Source: Zingiber officinale | Taxonomy: Eukaryota > Streptophyta > Magnoliopsida > Zingiberales > Zingiberaceae | Assembly: GCF_018446385.1 (NCBI RefSeq) | Contig: NC_056000.1 | Span: 30,706,011 to 30,770,010, forward strand | Direction of reading: 5' to 3' | DNA: 64,000 nucleotides | Shown here: positions 38,185-50,827 of the stretch, in pieces | How the letters are laid out: every line of letters begins with the position of its first letter | Numbering within the stretch: the stretch's first letter is position 1 | The notes under the pieces: generated by a model | What the model was told of the DNA's origin: nothing | Seen by the model: only the letters and a program-made list of their open reading frames with translations | Databases searched by the model: none | Position numbers and translations under genes: made by a program

Positions 38185-38843
38185 GGTGCAAAAATCTCAT
38201 CTAAAACCCTAGATCCAGTTCGAGAAACGCCTCCGATCCTCCGTTCCAATCCTCCATTCCAATCCCCAAAAATAAAAAACAAGAGAGCTACGGGAATTTC
38301 TCGCACGTTTCTGTTGGATCGAGAGGCGAGGCTTAAAGGATTCGATTAACCAATACCAGGAAAAAAAAAACAAAGATAAAATTGAGAACGAAGCCCGGCG
38401 AAACTACAGTAAAAGTGTGCCACTAAAGAGGACTTTAATCGAGGCGATGAAGGGGAGTCCGACAACGTCGCGCCCGGACGGTGGCTTCGGCCTTTAATTG
38501 GTGGTGGTGGCGCCGTTGGGCCAAATTCGAGGATTGGTGGACACTGAACACCGACAAGACTACAAGTAAACTATGTGATGGACATCAACCAAAGCAGCTA
38601 CTTTGCAAAAGGATTTATATGGATAAACAAAATAATAATATAATGACATTTCTGCGGGCAGGTATTAATGGGCCATGGGGAACTGATCGACTACCACAGT
38701 CCCACTCCAAGACTGGCCCAAGATGATGCCGCCTCTTGCCATGGTTGACTGATGAGTCGCAATTTACCATAAATATTTTTAAATAAATTAATATTTAAAA
38801 AAATTAAATAAGTATTTATTAAAGATTCACTCAACTGCGTAGC
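38185..38843. other. SIS3 upstream region
   Basis: Leader and promoter of SIS3, no confident TATA box seen. The open frame at 38010-38306 merely reads through exon 2 and leader. No other gene. Confidence 0.5.
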
Positions 38844-39063
38844 TAAGGGGGCATTTGATACGCGTATTTTCTATTTTTATTTTCTGAAAAATACGCGTTT
38901 TCTGAAAAACGGTGTTTGGTTTGCGTTTTACGCGCGCGTTTTCTAAAAATTTGACTATCATTTTCTAGAAAAACAGAGAATGACAAAAAATCATTTTTTA
39001 TTTTCTAAAAAACACGTATTTTTCAAAAAATAAAAATGAAAACGGTGCAAACCAAACGCATAA
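38844..39063. mobile_element. PIF/Harbinger-like MITE
   Basis: TAA flanks both sides (38844-38846, 39061-39063). The 214-bp body is strongly palindromic (GAAAAATACGCG... against ...CACGTATTTTTC). Left end GGGGGCATTTGATA; the right end, inverted, reads TGCGTTTGGTTTG and seems to lack the first three bases. Confidence 0.65.
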
Positions 39064-40446
39064 GTTTTCCAAATATGAAAAACAAGCATCTTATTTTTTT
39101 AATTAGCAAACCATACATCAATTTTTTAAAAAATAGCCCTATGTCATATACTTATCCAATGGACGATTGCATTTTCGCCGCCAACTCGACCGTGATTTTG
39201 TGACAAAGTGACCATGAAAAGCGGCCAATTTGTCAAGCATCCAAATTGTCTCTTTCAACTCTTTGTAGTCACTTAGGCACAAATCATAACCAAAGTTATA
39301 AGGCGATTTTGATCAACTCGGCTATGAAATCATAACGAGGAAGCCGCAAATAAAATTGATTGTGAAATTGTGGTCGCATAATTGAGTCGCTGTCTAATTC
39401 TAATTTCAAGACGACCTTAACTACCTATTTAAGCGGTCCTCAGACAAGCAAAGGGTCAAGAAAGAGAGAGGGCAAAGGGCAGAAATTATTCTTTATCAAT
39501 CAATACGTGATTTGGTGATATGAAAAAGTTAAATGCATGATTCAAATATTTGAAAATTTTAGGTACATGATTCAATTAAATATTATATTTTAAAAATATA
39601 TTAAAATAATTTAGTAAAATTAAATTATTTTTAACTATCAAGAATAACTTATAGGATGTATCAAGTGTATGAGCCAACACAAGAGCCACTAGATGGATGC
39701 CCACTAATTGATAGCAAAACTTACACTTACATAATCCCTATGCTCTTGTTATCTTAGGTCTATCTATGAAAGACCAAGAGTTTTGGACTTCATATGGTAG
39801 CGGGATCATTAACCGCCTAAGTATTCATGGATTTATTTTTTAAGCTTTATCCAAAAATCTTAAACTAATAAAAAAAATTCAACTTACAAACTCATATAAT
39901 TTTAATGTGAAATTTTAATTATATTTCCAACAATTTTACGCCGCTCTCTCTGTCACACTTGGTTCTCCTTTAGCTTTGTCACTTCCGATGATACTCTCAT
40001 CCTCTAGAACAATGGCTTCAACGATGGAGAACATGTTGTCCGCACCTTCCATTCATGTGACAACCATATATGCCACCAGGAGGAGTCTCCCAGTGTATAT
40101 CTTCGCTGCCTTGTGATAATACTCCTCCAATCATGTCCTTCTCATTAATCGTGTCATTATCATTAACAACCATGCACTTCCAATTTAACTTCAAGTTTTT
40201 CCCAAGAAGGGCACCTATGACTCCGTTGTTATTTATTTTTGCTTCCTAATCAAGACTAAGGACGTGATCAAGGACAACCTGTCTAACCTCTACCCCTTCA
40301 TCCATATCAATGTTAATGATAAACACTTTGTTTTTGTCAATAGCTACATTGTCTTGCTCAATTATATCAAAAACTGTGGTCACGAACATACCCATTGATG
40401 CACACACAAGTCCATTTCCATGAGCTTTATGCGCATCCAATCATCA
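39064..40446. other. no secure gene; possible decayed coding at 39950-40440
   Basis: 39150-39410 contains words shared in inverted order with about 4600-4740. On the minus strand 40246-40440 is open for 64 codons with ordinary composition, but no motif is recognised; it may be decayed coding sequence cut by the neighbouring hAT element. Confidence 0.3.
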
Positions 40447-41778
40447 TGCACATGCAATGGTGTAGCCAGGATTTGCAACCGAGGGGGCGAATTCAAGCTG
40501 ACCATGGCATGCTGTTGAGGTCATGCCCGACCTCGCCATCTCACTGCAAGGTGGCGACCAAGGTAAGACCTTGCTGTAAGGTGCGACCAAGGAAAGACCT
40601 CATTGCGAGGCCGCAGCCAAAGCAAGACCGTACCTCGCCGCTAAAAGAGGAGAGGGAAGGGGAGAAGATCGATTATACTGATGGGATGCATGCCGGTGCC
40701 AAAAATCAGAGAGAAGAGGAGAGGAGTGTGCCAGAGATCAAAGAAGAGGTCAATTAGAGGAAGATTTTAGGGTGTTGGGAAGCAAAATCGAAAATGAAAA
40801 CCTTAATTAGAAAGTTAATTAGTCACGAAAACTTAATTTAGTCGCTAAAATAGCGATGAAAACTTATTTTGTTGCTAAAATAACGACAGAATTAAGTTTT
40901 CGTAGCTAATTAAATAGGTTAAATAAGTATATATATGAAATTGGCAATGAAATTTAATTTTTGTTTCTAAATTAGTAATCATAATTTATTTTGGTCGCTA
41001 ATTAGCGACAAAAATTAAATTACGTCGCTAATTGTGGATTTTCTTGTAGTAAATTATATGATGAGTTATAATAAATGATATGATTTAATTGATTAAATTT
41101 TTAAACGATCATCAATAAAATTGATCACTTCATATAACAAATCAAATATCAAATGCATGGAAGATCTCAATATGAGTAAATATTTGACATATTTGACTAA
41201 CAAACAAAAATATAAATATATGAAAAATTAACACTATATATTTTTTCCAACACTTAAATTCGTAATCGAAAGAGATAAAGCAAGAAAACTTTACCTCAAT
41301 CAAAAAGTGTTTATTTTGGAGCGTCGGTGAAACAACGACGGCAGCACTGGTAGCAAATGACAGTGGTGTGGTGATAGCGGCGTGCGGCGATAGCAACGTG
41401 GACGACAACGATATCAATGTGCGGCAGGGGATTTAAGAGTAAAATTAGGGTTAGGGAAAGAATAATAAGGGAATTATGAGAGAAAGATGGCCATAGGAGA
41501 GAAAAAAAGAAGAGGGGATTAGGAGGAAGAAGAAAACACAAAAGGGGAAAGGGAAAAAAAAGTACAGTCAATGGAAGAGAAAAAAAGGTCGATGGAGAGA
41601 GGAAAAAAAAGGTTCGGTTTGTTTTAATTGAACATTTTGTGAAAAAATCCTAAAAAGTTTTAGAATTTATAACTAAATCTTTTTTTTAAAAAACACTATA
41701 TTAATTTTTTCCCCAAAAAATTTTAGGAGGGGGTGTCGCACCCCCTCGGCCCCATATAACTACTCCCCTGTGCACACA
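40447..41778. mobile_element. hAT-type element, non-autonomous
   Basis: Element 40455-41770 (1316 bp). Left end CAATGGTGTAGCCAGGA fits the common plant hAT terminus; right end inverted is CAGGGGAGTAGTTATA. Flanks TGCACATG and TGCACACA agree at six of eight bases. No hAT transposase recognised. Confidence 0.65.
40790..41051. mobile_element. CACTA-like terminal fragment inside the hAT element
   Basis: Subterminal-style repeats (GTCGCTAATTAGCGAC, ACGAAAACTTAATTT) end at TTTTCTTGTAGTA. Inverted this is TACTACAAGAAAA, one base from the CACTA terminus seen at 12219. No partner terminus or target duplication was found. Confidence 0.5.
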
Positions 41779-42483
41779 TAACTCAGATAGAAGACTTAAT
41801 TTGTACTCTGTCGCATATGATCATTTTAGGACATGATTGCACTAACCAAAAAATTAAAAAAACACATGCATGAAAGATTATATTCAATTGCATGAAACCC
41901 TATAGATACTACATAACATACCACATGAATTTTTATAACAAATCACATCTAGTGGTTTTTTCTCAATATATACATCAACATGCTTATTGAGACTTTTGTT
42001 TTTATAATTGTGTGATCATTTGATAGTACCCAATGGTATAACATCTTGGTGTAGGAAGTATAATATAATTGAACCTGTGTCATGATGTTGACAGAGATTT
42101 TAAAGTTAAGCTCTTAGAATTGATATGTTTGTTAAGTGTGCAAGTTACTTAACATGAAAGTTTAGTAGGTTAAGTGGACTGGATACTAAGCAATTAGAAA
42201 TTTTAGCAGATCAAGTGGAGTGGACATCAAACAATTAAAAGTCTAGATGGATTAGTGGAATTACACATTTAGCAAGACATACTTGATGGGTCAGTAGGGC
42301 CCGACATCAATTCAAAAGAAGCCCTAATGGATCAAGAGATTAGACACAAAGTAGAGATAGTCCAAATAGATCAGTTGGACCAAATATTTGATAAAAGGAA
42401 AGAAAGGTAAGTTTTGGATAGGAGAGGTTATTTTGAAAAGAAGGCAATGAGAACATGTCCTAAGCTTAGGACAAAGTTAGGCA
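41779..42483 (+). other. decayed Sirevirus-like LTR material
   Basis: From about 42076 a TGTCATGATGTTGACAGAG-like opening and loose repeats of the form AAGTCTAGATGGATTAG resemble the repeat-rich start of Sirevirus LTRs. Too decayed for boundaries. Confidence 0.3.
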
Positions 42484-44031
42484 TTAATTGATAATTATTA
42501 TTTGTTACATAATTTTATGCACTTATATCCATGTTTGAATCCTCTCATATGATTAATTGTTGATTTTTATTATGTTTATTGAGTTGGATTCATATTACGG
42601 GCTTTGTTATAATTCTTCCTACTTTTTTATGGATTTCTACTTACAATTATGCACTTTTATCTTGTAGGCATTGAACTCAAGTTGGATCAAATTGAACCTA
42701 AAGGCTTATGTCAAGGGGAAGTTCAATCTCGAGAAATCTGAGCCGTTGGATCAAATCTGAAGCAAATTAATCAAAGGACTCAGATCTAATTAATTATGGT
42801 TGTTTATCAAGATCTAAAGATATCTGAGTCATCCGTCAAAGATCTAGTTCCTCCAAGCCAAGAGGAAGTAGATCATCACCAGTGATCAAGGTCTTGAGAA
42901 TTGAATCAGATTTAGATAAAATCCCACTGTTGAATCAGATCTTGACTAATTTCCACCATCCATTCCATTTCAATTGAGAAGCTACAGTCCAAAAGTCGTT
43001 CGTTAATTGCTATAGGGCCCATCGTGATTTTGAGGGATGAAGCACAGTGGATGCACTCGAGAGTAGAGGAGGGGTATCCCGATCATCTTCACCTTCGCCA
43101 TCCACCAGAGCTCCACCCACCATCGAGGATTAAAGGTTTCCCTTCCCAATCCATTTCATCCTGCTATGGTGATCCATCTCCCATTCCATCCACAAACACC
43201 ACCATCCACTGGGCATCAATCATCTTCCTCTATCATCTACCGTGAGAGGTTTTTCCTTCATCTCCGACGTTCCTCACGACCGTGACCTTCTCCTTTTTCA
43301 TTAATCCATCTTTGATGCACACTCTCTCTACACATCAGATTGTCGTCGACGTCCTTTGTTTTGCCTCTATAGATATAATCTGAAACCAGCTCGAGAATGC
43401 CCTAGTTTGGTTCGTGAGCACCTTCTTGATTCAGATTTTCTCTGGTTATGATATGTAGATCATTTCTATGAGATTGAGTTGTTGAACATGCTTAGTTAAA
43501 TTCCCGTACACACTTTTATTTAAATTCAAATTCAATTCTAATTTAATTACTCGCATTTGATAGTTGGTTATATTGCTATTCTTGTTTGATTCTCATTCAA
43601 CAGTAGATTAGGCTAGTTTAGCTTACTTTCTCTTTAAATTCATGAGTTGATTTCAATTCTTAGTAGCTTATTTTAAATCTTTTGTCAATTGTTTGATCTT
43701 TAGTTCCTTGATCAATACTTTCGTGAATTGTTTTACATTGTAGTTTAGCAAGTCTCAATTTCATTAGTTGCATCTTTTCATTCATGTTCGTGAGTTAGTG
43801 AAAATCTAATTTTGTCAATTACAATTGTTTCTCTTTACTTTCTTAGATTTAGCAACTTAAGACCAAACCCTTAAATCAATAGCAATTTAATCCGAAAATT
43901 AGAATTCACTATTTATATTCCTTATGAGAGACTATCCATGCCATTTCCTATGATATATTAGTGTAGAGAAAGATTTTAGTACTTCAATATTTGATAGTCA
44001 TTTCACAATAAAAGTTAGGTTTGTCATTAAT
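42484..44031 (+). mobile_element. probable gypsy-type solo LTR
   Basis: Body 42489-44026 (1538 bp) starts TGATAATTATT and ends GGTTTGTCA, with TTAAT on both sides (42484-42488, 44027-44031). It shares the CTTGTAGGCATTGAA/TTTGTAGGCATCAAA feature and opening with the LTR at 63713. The right boundary relies mainly on the duplication. Confidence 0.5.
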
Positions 44032-44239
44032 CCAACTAAAAAATTAATCCATATTTCAAAGTCGAGATTAAATAGTTGCTTATAAACTGTCACACTTAGA
44101 GCATGCATTGATGTTTGTACTAACTTTATTTTGTAGGGCTAACTCGATTTTGCAAGAACTCAAGTTTAGTCGATCTGAAAGTTGGTTTAGTTGGCCAAAC
44201 AGTTTGGACAACCGAATAGTGTGTTTGGTCAACAGGATA

Positions 44240-44761
44240 CTGACGTGTAGGGGTGTAATCGAGTTGAGCCGAGCTGAACTCTTGGATATTTGAGTTTGAC
44301 TCGTTTATAATTGAGCCGAGCTCGAGCTTTATTTAACGAATATATTCATGGCTCACAAGCTTATTCGAGCTTTTATCGAGCCTAAACGAGTTTAATAAAT
44401 ATAAATTATAAATTTAAATATTCATTAAAAACTAAATTATATATTTAAAAAAAAATATAATATTCTTGTTAAAATTTATAATTTTATTCTAATAAATAAA
44501 TTTAATATATTTGTCTATGTTTTTCATAAGTAGAGTGTAAAATCTATAAATTCAATATCAAAACTATTATTATTTTTATTTAAAAGTTGATTTATGAGCT
44601 TAACGAACATGTTTACGAGCTAACGAGCCGAATATTGTAAAGCTTGAGCCTGGTTTGTTTATCTTAACGAGCCTCATTAAACGAGCTCAAACGAGCTTTT
44701 ATCAAATCGAGTTTCGAATAGCTCACGAGCGGCTTGGCTCATTTACACCCCTACTGACGTG
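44240..44761. mobile_element. hAT MITE with perfect 8-bp duplication
   Basis: Body 44248-44753 (506 bp). Left TAGGGGTGTAATCGAG, right inverted TAGGGGTGTAAATGAG; CTGACGTG on both sides. Interior is rich in GAGCTCGAGC/AACGAGC words and palindromic, without coding. Confidence 0.95.
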
Positions 44762-46582
44762 GCACGATATATCTGAGTTGTTTCAAAAAGCTAACACTAC
44801 AATTAGCATAGGCTTGACATGGTCTTGATAAGTGTCAAGATGTTAATGTGGCACGGATAAGAATTGATGTGATAATGTGGCAACTGAAGTGTCAAGGATA
44901 AAATTTTAGAAGATCTGGTGTGGCAAGCGATAGGCTTCAGAATGCTGACGTGATAGGTGCATGGTTAGAAATAAGTATTGAAGTGTTGATGTGTCAAATG
45001 ACATGGTCGAAGATAAGCATCAGGATGCTGATATGTCAGAAGATAAGTTGTAAATTGTTGACGTGGACATGGTTCGGTCGATCGAACTTGTACATCTATT
45101 GAAAAGTGGATTTGGATCAAGTTGACTGATGATAAGACTATTGATCATGTTAGAACAAGTATGAGCTAGAGGGCGCTTCTTCAAACTTGATTTACAGCAA
45201 AAACTCGAAGCGAAGACTCCACAATGCTAACTCCTTTTTTTTACTTGATATTCACCTCCTTAAGATGACTAATCCCACTCCTCACACTCATAGCTCCACT
45301 ATGAATGACTTATTCTCAGAAACTTTCTGGAGGTGCAGAAGCCTCGTAGAAGCTCAAGCATATGAACACAATCAAAAATACAAAATACACAAGCAAATAC
45401 AATCGAAATGATTTTACAATGAATAAGCTTGCTCGCTTGATCTCTTATTGCTAGAAAATGCCTTTTAATGGTTGCAAATGCAGTAGCACTTTTCTCCCCA
45501 ACTCGTAAGAACTGGTATTAGCTTTCTTGTTTGAAACATTTGCGAACCCCCTTTTTTAGGGTTGACTTACGCTTTCTAATCTAGTGGCCTTACCCTCAAT
45601 CGATTATCACTTTAGATCAACCGTTCAAAACCTATAGAACGACTCTTTTTTTATATGTCTAATCAATTTGTGAGTCATGTCAATCAATTATCAGCTTCCA
45701 ATCAATTAAGTCAATCAATTTCGAAGCCTCTGTCATGAGACTAAAAATTGCTTAATCGATTCCAGCACTTTCTATTCTCTCACAAAAATGGTCTCAATTT
45801 ATTAACCCAATCGATTGATGAAGCCTGAATCGATTCAGAACTTTTCCATTTATGAAGAAAAATAGCCTAATTGATTGTTCCAATCAATTCTGAATCTCAT
45901 TTTTCACAAAACCCTCTCTCAATTGATTGACGATCCATGCCAATCGATTGGCTCTACTCGATCAATTAAGTTAATCGATTAGAGCAATAAAATCTGAACT
46001 TTCGCGTTTAGGATTTTTCAATCGGTTGATGATTGCTAACCCTAATTTCACCCTTTTAAAGACTAAAATCATGTCTTACATGATATCCAATTAACCTCAA
46101 CTTATTAGGACTTCCGTTGCTCAACATCAGTCATCCATGACTTCTTGGGACTTCTAGTTGCCTAGAATCCGGTCAGCCTTGACCTTTCAAGGCTTCTTCA
46201 CCAAGTGTATAGTCCTCCTTATTAACCCACTTAAATTTTTCCTTGCCAACTTTCTATTGTACTTCTGATCACCAAGTGCCCAGTTAACCTTTAATTCAAT
46301 TGGACTTTCTCACCAAGTATCCGGTCCTCCTTAACCTACTTGAATTTTCCTCTTGCTAACCTTCTCATTAGACATTCCTTGCTCTAACCTCCAGTTAGGA
46401 CTAGTTATTTGATAGACTTTTCATCCTTGCCTAACCTCTAGTTAGAACTTCTCGTTTCCTAACCTCACTTAGAACTTTTCCTTTCCTAACCTTAGTTAGG
46501 ACTTTTTCAGTCAAGTATCTAGTACTCTCTTGACCTACTTGACTTCTCTCACTCATATTATCAAATATTGAAACTCAAGCTC
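44762..46582 (-). other. decayed Sirevirus LTR, inverted, with AATCGATT palindromes
   Basis: 45590-46020 contains many AATCGATT/AATTGATT palindromic words in close pairs. 46080-46560, read on the minus strand, shows repeats of the AGTCCTAACTGGAGGTTAG and CAAGTAGGTCAAG kind, typical of Sirevirus LTRs. The same LTR appears to continue at 48918-48959 and 60446-60500 after later insertions. Left boundary unclear. Confidence 0.4.
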
Positions 46583-48922
46583 AAACCTGTAGGGATCTAT
46601 AGAGAAACAAATTAAAAATGCAGCAAAAATTGATCCCTCTAGAGATTTATGCAATTACAGAAATACTCTTGCAACTATAGTAGCTGATCCGGCAGTAAGA
46701 ACGGGGGACCCTCTTTGAGGGGAGTCAATGACACATAGTGGTCAAAAGGCAAAAGGGTCAACCTTAGGGTCGGCCGATCGGAGAGGGGTAGGGTCAACCG
46801 ACCGAACGGGTCCAAGCGGAATCAAAGAACCCGACGGGGAGTCGGGTTTCCGATGCTCAGGGTGAACAAGGGCGCCGGGCCGAGCGGGTAGCCCGCTCGG
46901 CCGAGGCATAAAACAGCTATGCTGTGAAACAGCAGTTTCAGCCGAGCACGCGACCGGGAATCCTCCCGGTCGGACCAATACCTGTGCCCGGTTGGAAGTA
47001 ATGTGCCTGCCGAGTGGCTTGACGCTCGGCGTCGGGAAAAAGGAGACAAGGGCAAGGGGACATTGGGGAACATCTTCTGACAACCGGCATGTTTGACGAC
47101 CAAGTCATACGCAGAATCCTACGACGGAAGATTCTGTCGTCCCATCAGAGAGGTATTCAGACTGTAGCAGTATGGTGTCAGACATGCTCCTCTGTTAGGC
47201 TCATACTAAGGTATGGTAAGGGACACGTGTACACCTCGGTAGGTGTGCATAAGCCTCCCCGTAGCTCTATATAAGAGCCCTCAGACTTCGCCGGAGGTAC
47301 GCAATCTCTCATCTTTGGAGCCACTTCATAGTTTTCCTCTTGCCTGACTTAAGCGTCGGAAGGTCGTCGTCGGGAACCCCTTCCCGGCCCGACTTCCTTG
47401 CAGGTTCACCGGACATCCATACGGCCGGTCAGAGATCCACGTCATTAGTTCGGAGAGCGCCACGTGCCCAGCGTCCATCAACTCAGCGTTCAGACAGGAT
47501 CAGTAGCAAATAGGATTGTTATATTTAATGCATGAACAACCCTTAGAAGACTTCTAGTTTGGTCGATCTCAGCGTGATCAGAATGTCCATGCCTTTACTG
47601 TATACACAGGAGCATGCCCCTTCCTTCGTCTCAATAATTTCAGAATCGGAGAGTCTCACACCACCACACCTTCTTGCTAGAGATAGCTATTCAAGGTGGC
47701 CAGGTGAAGAGGAAAAAAAAATCTCTTTTCTTGCTAGTGATGGGTATTTAAGGTGGTAAGGAAGAAGAAGCTAACTCTTCACCTTCTTACTAACCCTTCA
47801 TCTTTAAGAAAAACTCTTAGCGGGCTCTAGTTGGGTTGGGCCTTAAATGGATTAACTAATTAATCCAATAAGTCCAAAATCTAATTAGATTAACTCAATA
47901 AGTTTAAGGTCTAAAACCATAAAATAAATCAATCAATCTCCAAATCAACATGTTATTTGTGTGTGACCCATTAGGTTCTTGTAATGTTGGTAGTATTTCT
48001 AAAACTATTTTTGCTATAAAAACAATAAGTAACATCTAACAATGCATCATTGTTACCCAAGTGATGAGAATGTCGAGATTTGACCTAACATGTCCATGAT
48101 TATTATCTTGTATAACTCAATTATTTTATCCTCGATATCTAGATCAATCCATGAGGTATATACCATGTCATCCTCTTATCAATATTTATGTTTCTTGATC
48201 TCTAAGTAGACTTACTTAACCAAATGAACTCAATATCTCATATTAACTTATTCAAGCATGGTCATGCATTTTAGTAGCTATACTTAATCAAAGGGCTCAC
48301 AAATATCACTTCTATCATATGGAAGGGATAGATCTCATATACATCACTCACATCCCTTTGCATAACTTATTACACACCCAGTGATTGATTTTATAGTCTA
48401 CTTTATTACAGATGGCGTTTGTCGATACTAAAGTGCACAATTTCTTATGTACGGAATCGTAGTAACTTAAGGTCTAAGGAATATTTATACTAATAGTCAC
48501 TATGAGAATGCTTATGACACTCATATAATGATCTATAAAATATTCTTATTACGGGTTAATTTAGTACATATTCTCTAATATATACCAATATGTCAATTTG
48601 ATATCTTGTATTCATGACTTTAAGATTAAGTCCTACATGCTAGTCTCAATGTATTAATATTACCCTTGTATATTAATGCTTGATTAGAAATAGTTAAGAG
48701 TAGTGTTCTATATATATCTACAGTCTCCTACTATCAATTTAACAAATTGATATGCTGTAAACTAGAACATACTACCCTAAGACATTATTATACTTATTCA
48801 ACTGCATAGATATAAGCAAATATAATAACCATAAATATTATCTTTTATTAATAAAATATGATACAATAGGTCCTTTGTCAATCATCTCATAATTAATTCT
48901 CAGGACTGATACTAACAAAATC
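46583..48922 (-). mobile_element. copia solo LTR, inverted, carrying a nested solo LTR
   Basis: Body 46588-48917. Minus-strand start TGTTAGTATCAGTCC (48917) and end CCCTACA (46588); flanks AAACC and AAATC agree at four of five bases. It contains the family A solo LTR at 46685. No coding sequence. Confidence 0.5.
46685..47502 (+). mobile_element. solo LTR, GC-rich family A, second copy
   Basis: 818 bp, TGATCCGGCAG to GACAGGATCA, with GTAGC on both sides (46680-46684, 47503-47507). TATA-like CTCTATATAAGAG near 47266. Clearly related to 24589-25364. Confidence 0.9.
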
Positions 48923-49111
48923 AATCCAAACTTAGTCAAACGGTCAACCTTGACCCAAGTGTTGATACAGTCTGACCTGGATGTTGTTTTGATGTTGACA
49001 CTGATTTAAGTTTCAATCAGATATTGAATTAACTCAGACAAATCAGGGTTGACTTGGTTGACCTGATTAATCTGATTGGGAGAAGTCCGAGCAAGGAGCT
49101 TGGCACGGGAG

Positions 49112-49293
49112 AAGTCCTGGTGAGTGAAGCCAGGCAATTGGAAAAGTCCTGGTGAGTGAAGCCAGGCAATTGGAAAGTCCTGGTGAGTGAAGCCAGGCAA
49201 TTGGAAAGTCCTGGTGAGTGAAGCCAGGCAATTGGAAAGTCCTGGTGAGTGAAGCCAGGCAATTGGAAAGTCCTGGTGAGTGAAGCCAGGCAA
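49112..49293 (+). repeat. 31-bp tandem array in 5' LTR, six units
   Basis: Unit core GTCCTGGTGAGTGAAGCCAG followed by GCAATTGGAAA, six copies. The 3' LTR has five (58826-58976). Confidence 0.97.
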
Positions 49294-49454
49294 GGGAAAA
49301 TCCAGATGGATCAAGGGTGATCGGACATCTGGTATTGGGAAGTCCAAGTATGGAAACTTGGCATGTATAGTCGGAGAAGAGCTCGGTAGCTCGGTCTCTG
49401 GACTGTCAGGATTAAGGGTAGCAAGCTTGGAAGCTTGCCTCTTAAATCACAGCC

Positions 49455-49832
49455 TTGGATCGGTCTGATGACCGATCCAGTGGCACAAGTGGCACGGGTG
49501 ATCGGTCGGCAGACCGATCCAGTGACACTAAGTGTGCCCTGATCGATCTACGGACCGATCAGTAAACACTCAGTAGCATACTGTGTTGTTACTGATCGGT
49601 CCGCCGACCGATCAGTGAGAACTCAGTAGCATACTGCGCTACTGTATCGATACTGACCGGTCTCGGGACCGGTCAGATTGATGCCTGATCGGTCCGGAGA
49701 CCGATCAGGCTTGTGCGCGCGACACCTGATCGGTCTGAGGACCGATCAGGTTAGTTCCTGATCGGTCCGCAGACCGATCAGTAACGATCGAAAAAGAGAT
49801 TTGAACGTATGGATCGGTCTGCAGACCGATCC
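49455..49832 (+). repeat. nine 22-bp hairpins in 5' LTR
   Basis: Nine dispersed palindromes with arms TGATCGGTC and GACCGATCA around a 4-base centre that varies, spaced by unrelated sequence of about 10-50 bases. Some have paired arm changes, for example CCGGTC with GACCGG. Confidence 0.95.
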
Positions 49833-50774
49833 ATACTATAGTCTGTTTTGCATGCACTTTCTCTGATTCTTTCTGATTCAAAGTTGCTTTTGCCTAAATA
49901 TTTCTAACCATCTAATGCAAGATTTTGAGGTGCAGGTTACTGGTAATTTGCAATTGGTTGATTTCAAATTGAGCTTCATTAGTAGAGGATACCAGAGAGA
50001 CTTTTGCTATGTTCCACTGTAAACCTGTTAAAGCAGCAAAGTCGTGGCTGCGATCTGGCGGTGATCTGGCATCGATCAGCTCAACTCATGGTGATTGGGT
50101 GGAGCTCAGAGACACCAGTGAAGACCAGAATTCCATTGGTGTGAGCTCAGATGATCAGATGAGAAAGAAGCGTGATTGGCGATGCTATGGCTGGATGCAG
50201 AGATTTGCTGCAGTTTGGCAGGGATCCGTTGCGGGCGAAAGGCAGAGATGGCAGAGACATAAAAGGCTGGTTGAAGAGAGGGTTAAGTAGAAGTTTTCTT
50301 GGTGAAGAAAAAACACTCTCTGTCGATCAGTGCAAAAGCTTTGACGCTCGGGGCTGAGAAGCGGCTGTCTCGACTTGCTCTCTCTTTCACTGACCTTCGC
50401 GTGACTGTAAGCTTAATTTTGATTCTCCTAAGTCACCAAGCTCAGTAAGTCTTGTGCTATATTCTACATACCTGTTGAGTTTTTGTTGAGAGGTCACTCC
50501 ACCGAGAAGGAGAAAGTTCATAGCCGGGTGTTCACCGGGGTTGATCTACCGAAGATCGGCTTGTCCACCTTACGGACACCGAGGAGTAGGAGCAAGTTAT
50601 CCCCGAACCTCGTAAACACTTGAGTCACTGTGGTTTGCTTTGTTTCTTCCCTTATTCTTATTCTGTTCTTAACTGGTTTTCCGCTGCGCTAACCACTCGT
50701 GTGAGTTTTATCTTTAAGTTTTAGCTTTTGAAGAGGCTATTCACCCCCCTCTAGCCATCCAAGACCCTAACAAG

Positions 50775-50786
50775 TGGTATCAGAGC
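50775..50786 (+). other. primer-binding site, initiator-Met tRNA
   Basis: TGGTATCAGAGC two bases after the 5' LTR matches the standard plant copia primer site. Confidence 0.95.
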
Positions 50787-50827
50787 TTGGAGCTCTTCAT
50801 CCGGCTTAACAACCTAAGAGCAAAGAG

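Larger units (their letters stand above)
48960..50772 (+). repeat. Sirevirus 5' LTR
   Basis: 1813 bp, TGTTGATACAGTCTG to GACCCTAACA. By eye it differs from the 3' LTR at about seven substitutions and a few indels, including one extra 31-bp unit and a loss of one hairpin half in the 3' LTR. A 93-codon open frame (50009-50290) is shared by both LTRs but has no motif and is treated as leader sequence. Confidence 0.95.

Noticed and set aside
40246..40440. 64-codon minus-strand frame as a gene
   Set aside because: Composition is plausible but there is no recognisable domain or exon boundary; kept only as a note.
49112..49293. CRISPR-like direct repeats
   Set aside because: Units are contiguous with no unique spacers, in a plant LTR.
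50009..50290. 93-codon open frame, identical copy at 59679-59960
   Set aside because: It is part of the LTR; identity only reflects LTR identity and no motif is seen.
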